DNA of 64,000 nucleotides from Streptomyces sp. NBC_00390 (GTDB lineage Bacteria; Actinomycetota; Actinomycetes; Streptomycetales; Streptomycetaceae). The notes under the pieces were generated by a model. The model made no database searches. It worked only from the letters and a program-made list of their open reading frames with translations, and was not told the origin of the DNA. Position 1 is the first letter of the stretch, and every line of letters starts with the position of its first letter. The DNA lies in the NCBI RefSeq assembly GCF_036057275.1, contig NZ_CP107945.1, forward strand, positions 4,712,001 to 4,776,000. The letters are read 5' to 3'. Positions 17,328-25,112 of this stretch are shown in pieces. Made by a program: the position numbers and the translations under genes.

Positions 17328-17703
17328 TCAGGCGTGGTCGTGCCGGGCCGGGGACCGCCTGGTGTGCCTGCGTTCGCACGGCGACAACTCGGGCGCCGTG
17401 GAGAGCTCCCAGAGCCGCTCCACCTTGGGGGCCATCCCGTACCCGCGAACCGCTCGGCCGCCGCCGGTCGGTCGGCCGCGTCGGCGGAAGGATCTGCCGC
17501 GATACGGGACAGCAGCTCTGTGCCTGCCTCCCGGGCCGGTTCGAGCAGCCACATGAGTGCTCTCTCGCGATCCTCCTGATCCGCGTCGGGGTCGATGGCG
17601 ATTTCTGTCAGCAGTTCCACGCCCCGTCGGCCGGAGAACCGCGTGATCAGATGGCCGGTGGCATCGGCATGTTCGGTGTACGCCAGGGACCGGTCCGGAG
17701 CGC
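17328..17703 (-). pseudogene. frameshifted remnant of a helical-repeat-like protein
   Basis: On the minus strand the frame reads a coherent helical stretch, with GVELLTEIAIDPDADQEDRE, RALMWLLEPAREAGTELLSR and IAADPSADAADRP. The coherent sequence then continues in another frame as GYGMAPKVERLWELSTAPEL and SPCERRHTRRSPARHDHA to a stop. The switch lies near 17436-17453. There is no start codon with a ribosome site, and the 5' part abuts the acetyltransferase gene. It resembles HEAT/TPR-like actinomycete hypothetical proteins, now broken. A sequencing error would be an alternative explanation for the frame change. Confidence 0.4.
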
Positions 17704-17757
17704 GGGTGGGCGCGAAAGCGCTGGCGCCCCGAGCGGGCGGACGCCTACCGTTCCCCC

Positions 17758-18264
17758 GTGCCCGCACTCCAACGTCTTCGCCCCGGCCATGCCCCGGCCC
17801 TGCTCGCGTTCGAGCAGCAGAACCGGGCCTATTTCGCGGCCTCCGTACCGGACCGCGGCGACGACTACTTCGCCCACTTCGACGCACGGCACAGCGGCCT
17901 GCTTGCCGAGCAGGCCGCCGGGCTGTGCCACTTCCATGTACTGGTGGGCGGCGGCGGCGAGGTGCTGGGGCGGGTCAACCTGGTCGACGTGGCCGACGGA
18001 TCCGCCGAGCTCGGCTACCGGATCGCGGCGAAGGCCGCCGGCCAGGGGCTGGCCACCGCCTCCGTCCGGCAGGTGTGCGCCCTGGCCGTCACCGAGTACG
18101 GACTGACCTTGCTGCGGGCGGCGACCACGCTCGACAACGCCCGGTCGCAGGCCGTACTGGCCCGTACGGGATTCGTGCCCACCGGCGAGGTCCGGCTGGG
18201 CGGCCTCCCGGGGATGGGTTACGCGCGGGACCTGAGCAACGGCCTTGAGGATGCCGTCCGTTGA
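17758..18264 (+). CDS. GNAT family N-acetyltransferase
   Basis: This 168-residue protein has the acetyl-CoA binding fold of the RimJ/RimL branch. The pattern GYRIAAKAAGQGLATASVRQ (about residues 86-105) corresponds to the acetyl-CoA pyrophosphate loop, and LDNARSQAVLARTGFVPTGE to the usual end of the domain. The start is GTG 17758. It would acetylate an amine, either a small molecule or a protein N-terminus. Its neighbours do not indicate a substrate, and no operator precedes it. Confidence 0.82.
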   Translation: MPALQRLRPGHAPALLAFEQQNRAYFAASVPDRGDDYFAHFDARHSGLLAEQAAGLCHFHVLVGGGGEVLGRVNLVDVADGSAELGYRIAAKAAGQGLATASVRQVCALAVTEYGLTLLRAATTLDNARSQAVLARTGFVPTGEVRLGGLPGMGYARDLSNGLEDAVR

Positions 18265-18286
18265 GTGAAAGGCGCACACCCGGCCG

Positions 18287-19483
18287 TCAGTGCTTGCGGG
18301 CGTCCTGCCGGGCGATCCGGTGCGCGAGGGCGCGGGCCGTCCTGCGGGCGTCGATCGCGATCTCACGCAGCATGCCGCTGACGGGGTTGGTGTACCCGGT
18401 GAAGTACAGCCCCGGCGCCTCGGCGGGGGTGCGGCCGCCGCGTGTCACCGGCCGGCCGCGGGCGTCGAGCACGCCGAGATGGCCGACCAGCCCCTCGAGC
18501 CCGCTCCGGTAGCCGGTCGCTGCGATCACCGCGTCCGGTGCGATACGGGTGCCGTCCGTGAGCACCACCTTGTCGTCGTCCAACGACCAGAGTGCGGCGA
18601 CCGGTTCGACCTTTCCGCAGCGCACGGCGTCGATCAGGCCGGCGTCCTGGACCGGGATCGCACCGTCCTTCGCCCGGGAGTACAGGCCCGTGTCGGGGCG
18701 CGGCAGTCCGTGCGCCGTGAGGTCGGGCACGGTCACCTTCGCCAGCAGTGCGCACGCCCTGTCCACGAGCCGTACCGGCAGCCTGCGCACCAGGATGCCG
18801 GAGCGCTGGGCGGGCCAGCCGACGGTGGAACGGCGCACGATGTGCGGGAGGGTGCGTACGGCGAGACGTACCCGGGCTGCGCCGCCCTCGGCCAGGTCGA
18901 CGGCTATCTCGGCGCCGGTGTTGCCGGCGCCGACGACGAGTACGTCCTTGCCCGCGTACGGGGCGGCGTTGCGGTACTCGCTCGCGTGCAGCAACTCCCG
19001 TGTGTACGCCGCGCGGCCCGGCCAGTCGGGCAGTTCCGGGGTGTGGTTGTGGCCGGTGGCCACCACGACGGCCCGCCCGGTCAGCTGCCGTCCGCCCGTG
19101 GCGTGCAGCAGCCAGTCGTCGCCCACGGGTTCGATCCGGGAGACCTCGACCCCGGTGATGATCTCCAGCTCGTGGACATCGGCGTACTTCTCCAGGTAGC
19201 GGACCATGTCGTCCCGTGAGACCCAGCGGCCGAACGATCGGGGTATCGGCAGGCCCGGCAGCCCGGAGAGCCGGCGGGTGGTGTGCAGGCGCAGCCGGTC
19301 GTAGTGGCGCCGCCAGGAGGCGGCGACGGACGGGGACTTCTCGAGCACCACGGCGCGTATACCGCGCTCGCGCAGCGCGGCGGCAGCGGCGAGCCCGCCC
19401 GGGCCGCCACCGATGACATAGACGGGCCGGTCGTTCGTCCGGTCGATGCCCGTGTATCTGCCACTGTCCTTTTCGTCTGCCAT
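18287..19483 (-). CDS. flavin-containing monooxygenase-like NAD(P)/FAD oxidoreductase
   Basis: This 398-residue protein has two Rossmann folds. The FAD-binding loop is VYVIGGGPGGLAAAAALRER near residue 21 and the NADPH loop is VLVVGAGNTGAEIAVDLAEG near residue 185. The motif ATGYRSGLEGLVGHLGVLD near the C-terminus is typical of YUC/CzcO-like flavin monooxygenases. It may oxygenate a small hydrophobic substrate or act in redox homeostasis. It diverges from the DoxX-family gene, but the regulon palindrome at 19617 lies closer to that gene, so co-control is uncertain. Confidence 0.83.
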   Translation of the reverse strand: MADEKDSGRYTGIDRTNDRPVYVIGGGPGGLAAAAALRERGIRAVVLEKSPSVAASWRRHYDRLRLHTTRRLSGLPGLPIPRSFGRWVSRDDMVRYLEKYADVHELEIITGVEVSRIEPVGDDWLLHATGGRQLTGRAVVVATGHNHTPELPDWPGRAAYTRELLHASEYRNAAPYAGKDVLVVGAGNTGAEIAVDLAEGGAARVRLAVRTLPHIVRRSTVGWPAQRSGILVRRLPVRLVDRACALLAKVTVPDLTAHGLPRPDTGLYSRAKDGAIPVQDAGLIDAVRCGKVEPVAALWSLDDDKVVLTDGTRIAPDAVIAATGYRSGLEGLVGHLGVLDARGRPVTRGGRTPAEAPGLYFTGYTNPVSGMLREIAIDARRTARALAHRIARQDARKH

Positions 19484-19616
19484 GCGCGTGAGCGTAATGA
19501 CCGCTCGCCTTGATGGGTCTCAGTCAAGACGGGGTTCGGTTGCGAATCGATCACGGCCGCGGAGCTCTTGTGTGCACCCCGTAGCCCTCTTGCGCGCACC
19601 GGCCTCATCCGCTGAA

Positions 19617-19631
19617 CTGACGTACCGTCAG
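19617..19631. promoter_or_regulatory. regulon palindrome, copy 7
   Basis: CTGACGTACCGTCAG is a perfect copy, with 28 bp between it and the DoxX-family ATG at 19660. Confidence 0.7.
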
Positions 19632-19659
19632 GAACGCGAGCGGGGAAGTGGGAGGTCCG

Positions 19660-20112
19660 ATGCAGACCGTCTGGCTCACCGGCGCCGAATGGGTCGCCGT
19701 CCTGCGAATCGGCCTCGGTCTGTGGTGGCTGGAGAGCTGGCGGCACAAGGACAAGAAGGGCTGGTTCGAGCAGGGGACCGGTATCGCCTGGGCCGCCGAC
19801 GTCGCCGGCAAGCACAAGTGGCCGCAGGTGCGGACGGGTTTCGAGAAGGTGGTGGCGCCCCGGCCCAGGCTGATGGCGTACGTCGTCGTCTATGCCGAAC
19901 TCGCCCTGGGGCTCGGGCTGATCGCCGGCTTCCTCACCCCCGTCGCCCTCGTCTGCGGCCTGCTGCTCAATCTGCTCTATCTGGTTCTGATGATCCACGA
20001 CTGGGCGGAGCAGGGGCAGAACGCCATGATGGCCCTCATATCGCTCGTCGCCCTGTTCACCATGGCCTGGCAGACCTGGTCCCTCGACAGCGCGATCGGA
20101 CTCTTCCTTTGA
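19660..20112 (+). CDS. DoxX family membrane protein
   Basis: This is a 150-residue integral membrane protein with about four hydrophobic segments, including WVAVLRIGLGLWWLESW at the start and LGLGLIAGFLTPVALVCGLL in the middle. DoxX/DoxD relatives are subunits of thiosulfate:quinone oxidoreductase or small membrane redox proteins; the function here is not known. ATG 19660 with GGGAGG is preferred over GTG 19648. The TTG start of the OB-fold gene overlaps the stop codon. A perfect regulon palindrome lies in front of the pair. Confidence 0.78.
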   Translation: MQTVWLTGAEWVAVLRIGLGLWWLESWRHKDKKGWFEQGTGIAWAADVAGKHKWPQVRTGFEKVVAPRPRLMAYVVVYAELALGLGLIAGFLTPVALVCGLLLNLLYLVLMIHDWAEQGQNAMMALISLVALFTMAWQTWSLDSAIGLFL

Positions 20113-20543
20113 CCGCGATCCCGGACATCGACGACTTCACCCGCCCCTTCTGGGACGCCGCGGCCGGCGGCGAGCTGCTGATCCGTCGCTGCGGGGCCTG
20201 CGCACTGGCCCACCACTACCCGCGGGAGTTCTGCCCGCACTGCTGGAGCGACGACGTCGACTGGGAGCGGGCGAGCGGCCGCGCCACGCTCTACACCTGG
20301 TCCGTCGTGCACCGCAACGACCTGCCGCCGTTCGGCGACCGCGTCCCGTACACGGCCGCCGTCGTGGACCTCGCCGAGGGGCCGCGGATGATGACCGGGA
20401 TCGTCGCGTGCGAGGAGAAGGATCTGCGCATCGGGATGGAGCTGATGGTGTGCTTCCGCAGGGAGGGGGACGCGCCGGCCGTCCCGGTCTTCCGTCCGGC
20501 TGCCCGGCGCGCGGCGCACGTCACGGCCACAGAAGCTCCCTGA
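20109..20543 (+). CDS. Zn-ribbon/OB-fold (DUF35) acyl-CoA-associated protein
   Basis: This 144-residue protein has an N-terminal rubredoxin-like zinc ribbon (CGAC...CPHC at about residues 28-45) followed by an OB fold. In steroid side-chain degradation such proteins or domains bind thiolase-like lipid-transfer proteins and are needed for their activity. The only start is TTG at 20109, which overlaps the DoxX stop (TTGA). A second homologue is at 34792 beside an Ltp2-like gene; this copy has no thiolase next to it, the nearest being at 23458. Its 3' end overlaps pdxH by 23 bases in convergent orientation. Confidence 0.82.
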   Translation: MTAIPDIDDFTRPFWDAAAGGELLIRRCGACALAHHYPREFCPHCWSDDVDWERASGRATLYTWSVVHRNDLPPFGDRVPYTAAVVDLAEGPRMMTGIVACEEKDLRIGMELMVCFRREGDAPAVPVFRPAARRAAHVTATEAP

Positions 20544-21225
20544 CCCAGGAATCCGCGTCGCGGCGGTAGCGCAGCCGTACGTGCTGCCGCCTCGCCTCGC
20601 CCTGGAAGAACTCGACCTCCCGGGGCCGGAGCACGTACAGCGTCCAGGTCGGCACCGGCGCCGCCGGCTCGGCCTGGGCCCGCTCCCATGCCGCGTGCGA
20701 GACCTGCGCCAGCTCGTCGAGCGAGCCGAGTACGTCGGACTGCCGCCCGGTCAGCGCGGCGGCCAGCGCTCCGGTCGAGCGGGCGTGCAGATCGGCCTGG
20801 CTCTCGGTGGACGAGGCGGTGACCACCGGGCCCCGCAGCCGGATCTGGCGGCCCTGCGCGGCCCAGTAGAAACCGAGCGCCGCCTCGGGAAGGGCGGTGA
20901 GCTGGCGGCCCTTGGTACTGGTGGAGTGCGACGCGAAGTGCCAGCCGTGCTCGTCCGCGTCGTGAAGCATCAGCGTCCGGATGTCGGGGCGCCCCTGGTC
21001 GTCCACGGTGGCCAGGGTCATGGTGTGCGGCTCGGTCTGCCCGGCCGCCACGGCCTCGGCGAACCACCGGTGGAACAGCGGCAGCGGAGCGCCGGGTGCG
21101 GTGGCCGGGTCGAAGGCGGGCAGGGAGATGTCCCACACCCGCTGGGTGCGCAGGAGCGCGCGGAAGGACTCCTGGGACTCGCTCGCGTCGTCGTGATGCG
21201 TGGGGTTCATACGGGCATTCAACAT
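20521..21225 (-). CDS. pdxH: pyridoxine/pyridoxamine 5'-phosphate oxidase
   Basis: This 234-residue FMN enzyme oxidises pyridoxine or pyridoxamine phosphate to pyridoxal 5'-phosphate, the last step of vitamin B6 salvage. Family features include DIRTLMLHDADEHGWHFASH, the STSTKGRQL loop and the C-terminal dimerisation region ending RLRYRRDADSWVRELLWP. The start is taken at ATG 21225; ATG 21210 is possible. It diverges from a TetR gene, sharing a 28-bp imperfect palindrome that could make it a target of that regulator. It is a housekeeping gene among the catabolic loci. Confidence 0.88.
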   Translation of the reverse strand: MLNARMNPTHHDDASESQESFRALLRTQRVWDISLPAFDPATAPGAPLPLFHRWFAEAVAAGQTEPHTMTLATVDDQGRPDIRTLMLHDADEHGWHFASHSTSTKGRQLTALPEAALGFYWAAQGRQIRLRGPVVTASSTESQADLHARSTGALAAALTGRQSDVLGSLDELAQVSHAAWERAQAEPAAPVPTWTLYVLRPREVEFFQGEARRQHVRLRYRRDADSWVRELLWP

Positions 21226-21232
21226 CCCGTGA

Positions 21233-21260
21233 CTGCACCACTACGCTTGCAGTGGTACAG
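21233..21260. promoter_or_regulatory. inverted repeat between pdxH and a TetR gene
   Basis: ACCACT-N8-AGTGGT (21237-21256) is perfect and extends to CTG...CAG with one mismatch. It lies in the 63-bp divergent gap. It is the likely self-operator of the TetR protein at 21289, and its sequence is unrelated to the CTGACG element. Confidence 0.5.
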
Positions 21261-21288
21261 CGGGGCAGTGAGCGGTGAGGAGCAGGGC

Positions 21289-21891
21289 ATGAGGCGGAAC
21301 CTGGCGCGGCGTGCGGCGCTCGTGGACGCCGCGATCGAACTCCTCGCCCGGGACGGCGCGCGCGGTCTGACCTTCAGGGCCGTCGACGCCGAGGCCGGGG
21401 TCCCCAAGGGCACCGCATCCAACTACTTCGCCAACCGCGACGACCTGCTCAACCAGGCGGGCGCACGTATCTACGAACGCCTGCGTCCGGACGAGGCCAC
21501 GATGGAGGCCATGCGCACCGGCCCGGCCACCCGCGCCAGGACCGCGCAGCTCGTACGGGAGATGGTGGAGCGGGTCTCGGCGTTCGGCACCGGCTACCTC
21601 GCGCTGCTCGAACTGCGCCTGGAGGCCACCCGCCGGCCCGCACTGCGCGCCCTGCTCACCGCGCGCGTCAGCGAGGACGTCGAGAACAGTGTGAGCGGCC
21701 ATCTCGCGGCCGGACTGCCCGGTGACGCCGACGCGGTCAGGATGATCTACCTGGCGGCGAACTGGCTGGTCGTGGAGCGCCTCACGCTGCCCGGCGTGTT
21801 CTCCGAGCAGCAGGCGGGCGACCTCGTCGCGGAACTGGTCGAGCGGCTGCTCCCCGGCCCTCCCGCGCCGTCGGATCCAGGGTCCCTCTGA
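21289..21891 (+). CDS. TetR family transcriptional regulator
   Basis: This 200-residue repressor-type protein has the helix-turn-helix near its N-terminus: LTFRAVDAEAGVPKGTASNY followed by FANRDDLL. The C-terminal ligand domain is all-helical, with no catalytic motif. ATG 21289 is preferred because GAGGAG stands six bases before it; GTG 21268 in the same frame is an alternative. The divergent pdxH and the palindrome in between suggest self-regulation and perhaps control of pdxH. It is unlikely to be the owner of the CTGACG regulon, because its own promoter carries another type of palindrome. Confidence 0.85.
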   Translation: MRRNLARRAALVDAAIELLARDGARGLTFRAVDAEAGVPKGTASNYFANRDDLLNQAGARIYERLRPDEATMEAMRTGPATRARTAQLVREMVERVSAFGTGYLALLELRLEATRRPALRALLTARVSEDVENSVSGHLAAGLPGDADAVRMIYLAANWLVVERLTLPGVFSEQQAGDLVAELVERLLPGPPAPSDPGSL

Positions 21892-22049
21892 CCACGGACG
21901 ACTTTCCGGCCGCGGTGCACGGGGCGCCGACGCGCGCAGGGCCGGTTCCCGGCGGAGGGACCACGCCAATGGCCTCCTGTCACGCCCGGCCGGATCACCC
22001 ACCGGGCGCTTCGGACCCCGGTCGGCGAGGCTGACCGTGGAGGTGGGTC

Positions 22050-23411
22050 GTGAAGCAGATGACAGCGGACGTGTGCGTCGTGGGCGCCGGATTCGCCGGA
22101 CTGGCCGCCGCGAGGCAACTGGCCGCGGCCGGACGCGACGTCGTGGTGCTCGAGGCCAGGGACCGGGTGGGCGGCCGGGTCTGGAACCGGGAGCTGCCGG
22201 GCGGCACTGTGGTCTCCGCGGGCGGCACATGGCTGGGGAAGGGCCAGGAAAGGATGTTCCAGCTCTGCCGGGAGCTGGGGCTCGAGGTGTATCCGCAGTA
22301 CGACGAGGGAGATCATCTCGTGCGCCTCGACGGACTCGATCGCCGCTACCGGGGCGGCATCCCCAAGGCAGGACCCATGGCACTCGCCTCACTCGGGCTG
22401 GCGTTCCTGCGTCTGAACCTGATGGCCCGGCGGCTTCCGGCGAACGCCCCCTGGAAGGCCCGGCGAGCACGGGCGTGGGACGCCCGGACGCTCGGGCAGT
22501 GGCTCTCCCACCCGCTCAACGTGCCCTCGGCCACGGCACACACGCTCATCAGGTCGACGATGAATCTGCTGTTCTGCGCCGACCCGGCGGAAGTCTCGCT
22601 GCTGGGCGCCCTCGTTCTGGCGCGCGGCGGGGGTGGTTTCGGCTACTACACCGACGTCCGGAAGACGGAATCCCATCTCGTGGACGGCGGGGCGCCCGAG
22701 CTGGCCCGGCGAATGGCCGAGCGCCTCGGACCGGCGGTGCACCTGTCCAGCCCGGTCCGGCGGATCGTGCAGAACACCACCGACGTGCAGGTCGTCTCCG
22801 ACGCGCTCAGCGTACGAGCACGGCGGGTGATCGTGGCCACTCCACCTGTGCTGGCGGGCCGGATCTCCTTCGAACCGCCGCTGCCCGCGGCACACAGCCA
22901 CCTGAGGCAACGGCTGGTGCCCGGGACGATCATCCGGGTGCACACCGAATACCCCGAGCCGTTCTGGAGACAGCAGCAGTTGTCGGGGCAGTCGCTCGCG
23001 CCCGAGTCGCTGGTGCCGATCACCATCGACCAGACTCCGCGCTCGGGCACGCCGGGGGTGCTGAGCAGCTACGCGTTCGGTGCCGGGGCCGTGCGGCTGG
23101 GGCGCCTGGAGCCCAAGCAGCGCCGGGATGTCTGGCTGGACGCGCTCGCTGAGCGTTTCGGCCCAGCGGCGCGCCGTCCCACCGCGTATCTGGAGACCGA
23201 CTGGTCGGCCCAGCCGTGGTCGCTGGGCGGGATGGTCGCCCATTTCCCGCCGGGCGCGCTGACGAATTACGGCAGCGCGCTGCGGGAGCCCGTGGGCCGG
23301 GTCCACTGGGCGAGTACGGAGTCGGCGACGCTGATGCACGGACTGATGGAGGGTGCGGTGCGCTCCGGCGAGCGGGCCGCCGGCGAGGTCCTGGCCGCCG
23401 CGGACCTGTGA
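22050..23411 (+). CDS. flavin monoamine oxidase family protein
   Basis: This 453-residue FAD amine oxidase-fold protein begins with the dinucleotide-binding loop VCVVGAGFAGLAAARQLAAA (about residues 8-27). It then has the second FAD motif LEARDRVGGRVWN and a C-terminal VGRVHWASTESATLMHGLME flavin contact. Members oxidise amines, amino acids or hydrophobic ring systems such as carotenoid or steroid precursors. The start is GTG 22050 behind GGAGG. No operator of the regulon precedes it, and it converges with the thiolase gene. Its substrate is unknown. Confidence 0.83.
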   Translation: MKQMTADVCVVGAGFAGLAAARQLAAAGRDVVVLEARDRVGGRVWNRELPGGTVVSAGGTWLGKGQERMFQLCRELGLEVYPQYDEGDHLVRLDGLDRRYRGGIPKAGPMALASLGLAFLRLNLMARRLPANAPWKARRARAWDARTLGQWLSHPLNVPSATAHTLIRSTMNLLFCADPAEVSLLGALVLARGGGGFGYYTDVRKTESHLVDGGAPELARRMAERLGPAVHLSSPVRRIVQNTTDVQVVSDALSVRARRVIVATPPVLAGRISFEPPLPAAHSHLRQRLVPGTIIRVHTEYPEPFWRQQQLSGQSLAPESLVPITIDQTPRSGTPGVLSSYAFGAGAVRLGRLEPKQRRDVWLDALAERFGPAARRPTAYLETDWSAQPWSLGGMVAHFPPGALTNYGSALREPVGRVHWASTESATLMHGLMEGAVRSGERAAGEVLAAADL

Positions 23412-23413
23412 GG

Positions 23414-23450
23414 TCCTCCGGAGGCTGCCGGGCTTGCCCGACCCGGAGGA
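23414..23450. terminator. probable bidirectional terminator
   Basis: TCCTCCGG (23414-23421) pairs perfectly with CCGGAGGA (23443-23450) in the 46-bp space between the convergent amine oxidase and thiolase genes. A smaller inner repeat, CGGGC-TT-GCCCG, supports a compact hairpin. There is no U-tract, as usual in high-GC actinomycetes. Confidence 0.45.
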
Positions 23451-23457
23451 ACGGGCT

Positions 23458-24627
23458 CTAGCCCCGCCCCAGGACAACCGTGCCGGAGGAGCAGAACCAG
23501 CCCCCGGTCCCGGACGCGACCGCCAGTTCCGGGAGCCGCCCCCCGGCCCCCCGGACCTGGCGGTCGCCTGCCTCGCCCCTCAGCTGACGCACCGCCTCGA
23601 CCAGCAGGAACAGCCCCCGCATACCCGGATGGCAGGCCGACAGTCCGCCGCCGTCCGTGTTCACGGGGAGCCCGCCGTCCCGCAGCAGCCGCCCCTTCTC
23701 CACAAAGGCCCCGCCCTCGCCCTTCCCGCAGAACCCCAGGTCCTCCAGGGTCACCAGGGTCATGTAGGTGAAGGCGTCGTAGATCTCGGCGATGTCGATC
23801 TCGTCCGGACGTACCCCTGCCCGCTCGAACGCCAGCCGCCCGCTGACCGCCGCCGGGGTCACCGTGAAGTCCTCCCACTCCGACATGGTGGTGTGGGAGA
23901 CGTACTCACCGGTGCCGAGGATCCACACCGGGGTCCTCGCAGTGTCCGGCACGTACTCCTCGGCCGCGATCAGCACCGCGCAGCCGCCGTCGCTGCGGAT
24001 GCAGCAGTGCAGCTTGGTGAACGGGTCCGCGATCACCGGACCGGCCAGTACGTCGTCGACGGTGATCGGGTCGCGGAACATCGCCTCCGGGTTGGCGGCG
24101 GCGTTCGCCCGCGCCTGGACCGCCACCTCGGCGAGCTGTTCCAGCGTCGTGCCGTACTGGTGCATGTGGCGGCGGGCGGCCATCGCGTACTTGGCGATCA
24201 GCGTGTGTCCGTACGGCACCTCGAACTGCAGCGGGCCGCGGCTGCCGAAGGAGAGGTCCGAGGTGCGGCGCCGCGCCTTGATGTCGGCGCGAGCGGTCGA
24301 TCCGTACACCAGGAGAACGGCGTTCGCGTGCCCGGCAGCGATCGCGTCGGCGGCATGGGCGGCCATGACCTCCCAGGTGGCGCCGCCGACGGCGGTGGAG
24401 TCCAGCCACCGGGGCCGCAGGCCGAGATACTCGGCGACCTCGATCGGTGCGAGCGTGCCGAGGCCGGCCGATCCGAAGCCGTCGACCAGCGAGCGGTCGA
24501 GTCCGGAGTCGGCGAGCGCGCGGCGGGCGGCCTGGGCATGCAGGGCGTGGGGAGTGGGGCCGTCGACGCGACCGCAGTCCGAGAGGGATGCTCCGACGAC
24601 GGCGACCTTGCGCGGAGTGGAAGCCAT
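23458..24627 (-). CDS. thiolase-fold lipid-transfer protein (SCP-x thiolase type)
   Basis: This 389-residue protein of the thiolase superfamily probably cleaves or forms a C-C bond in a CoA ester. The C-terminal part carries EIYDAFTYMTLVTLEDLGFC and NTDGGGLSACHPGMRG. The latter retains the thiolase-like histidine (about H333), unlike the Ltp2-like gene at 35222, where a tyrosine occupies that place. Thiolases of this branch lack the classical N-terminal nucleophile region or use it poorly. A regulon palindrome lies five bases upstream of its ATG. The OB-fold protein at 20109 is a possible partner. Confidence 0.85.
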   Translation of the reverse strand: MASTPRKVAVVGASLSDCGRVDGPTPHALHAQAARRALADSGLDRSLVDGFGSAGLGTLAPIEVAEYLGLRPRWLDSTAVGGATWEVMAAHAADAIAAGHANAVLLVYGSTARADIKARRRTSDLSFGSRGPLQFEVPYGHTLIAKYAMAARRHMHQYGTTLEQLAEVAVQARANAAANPEAMFRDPITVDDVLAGPVIADPFTKLHCCIRSDGGCAVLIAAEEYVPDTARTPVWILGTGEYVSHTTMSEWEDFTVTPAAVSGRLAFERAGVRPDEIDIAEIYDAFTYMTLVTLEDLGFCGKGEGGAFVEKGRLLRDGGLPVNTDGGGLSACHPGMRGLFLLVEAVRQLRGEAGDRQVRGAGGRLPELAVASGTGGWFCSSGTVVLGRG

Positions 24628-24631
24628 GTAT

Positions 24632-24646
24632 CTGACGGTACATCAG
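24632..24646. promoter_or_regulatory. regulon palindrome, copy 8
   Basis: CTGACGGTACATCAG has one mismatch, with symmetric flanks (TAT...ATA). It fills the 33-bp divergent gap between the thiolase ATG (24627) and the DUF1801 gene ATG (24661), so binding here could block both. Confidence 0.65.
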
Positions 24647-24660
24647 ATAGCGTGTGCGGC

Positions 24661-25032
24661 ATGACCCGAAGCACATCCGAAGACGTCGACGGCTATCTCG
24701 CCGAGGTGGCGGACCCCGACCGGCTCACCGCGCTGGTCCGTATCCGGGAGCTGTGCCGTACGGAACTGGCCGAGTACGAAGAGGTGATGGCGTACGGCAT
24801 GCCCGCGTACCGGCGTGTGGGCGGCGAACCGGAGATCGCCTTCGCGAGCCAGAAGCAGTATCTGTCCTTCTACTTGATGCGTCCCGGCGTCCGGGACGCC
24901 TTCGAGGAGCGGCTCGCGGGCCAGGACATGGGCAAGGGCTGCCTGCGCTTCCGCCGTATGGAGCGGATCGACTTCGATCTTGTGCGGGACCTGCTGCGGG
25001 CGACGGCGGCGGCGCCGGGCGAGGTCTGCTGA
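24661..25032 (+). CDS. DUF1801 family protein
   Basis: This 123-residue protein resembles the DUF1801 (YdhG-like) family. The conserved segment VMAYGMPAYRRVGGEPEIAF is followed by QKQYLSFYL and the GKGCLRFRR stretch near the C-terminus. The biochemical function of the family is unknown; the fold is a small alpha/beta domain. The ATG stands only 14 bp from the regulon palindrome and lacks an obvious ribosome site, so the transcript may be leaderless. A longer open frame upstream is a shadow of the thiolase. Confidence 0.75.
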   Translation: MTRSTSEDVDGYLAEVADPDRLTALVRIRELCRTELAEYEEVMAYGMPAYRRVGGEPEIAFASQKQYLSFYLMRPGVRDAFEERLAGQDMGKGCLRFRRMERIDFDLVRDLLRATAAAPGEVC

Positions 25033-25068
25033 TCCCGCCCCTGGGCATCCGCGGTGGCGAGGCTTAAT

Positions 25069-25083
25069 ATGACGCTCCGTCAG
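25069..25083. promoter_or_regulatory. regulon palindrome, copy 9
   Basis: ATGACGCTCCGTCAG differs from the element only at the first position. It lies 29 bp upstream of the acyl-CoA dehydrogenase start at 25113. Confidence 0.6.
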
Positions 25084-25112
25084 ATCCGGCTCGCCGGAGA
25101 GGAGCCCGCCCG

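Noticed and set aside
21289..21891. TetR at 21289 as the regulator of the CTGACG set
   Set aside because: Its promoter carries an unrelated ACCACT-N8-AGTGGT repeat and no CTGACG element.
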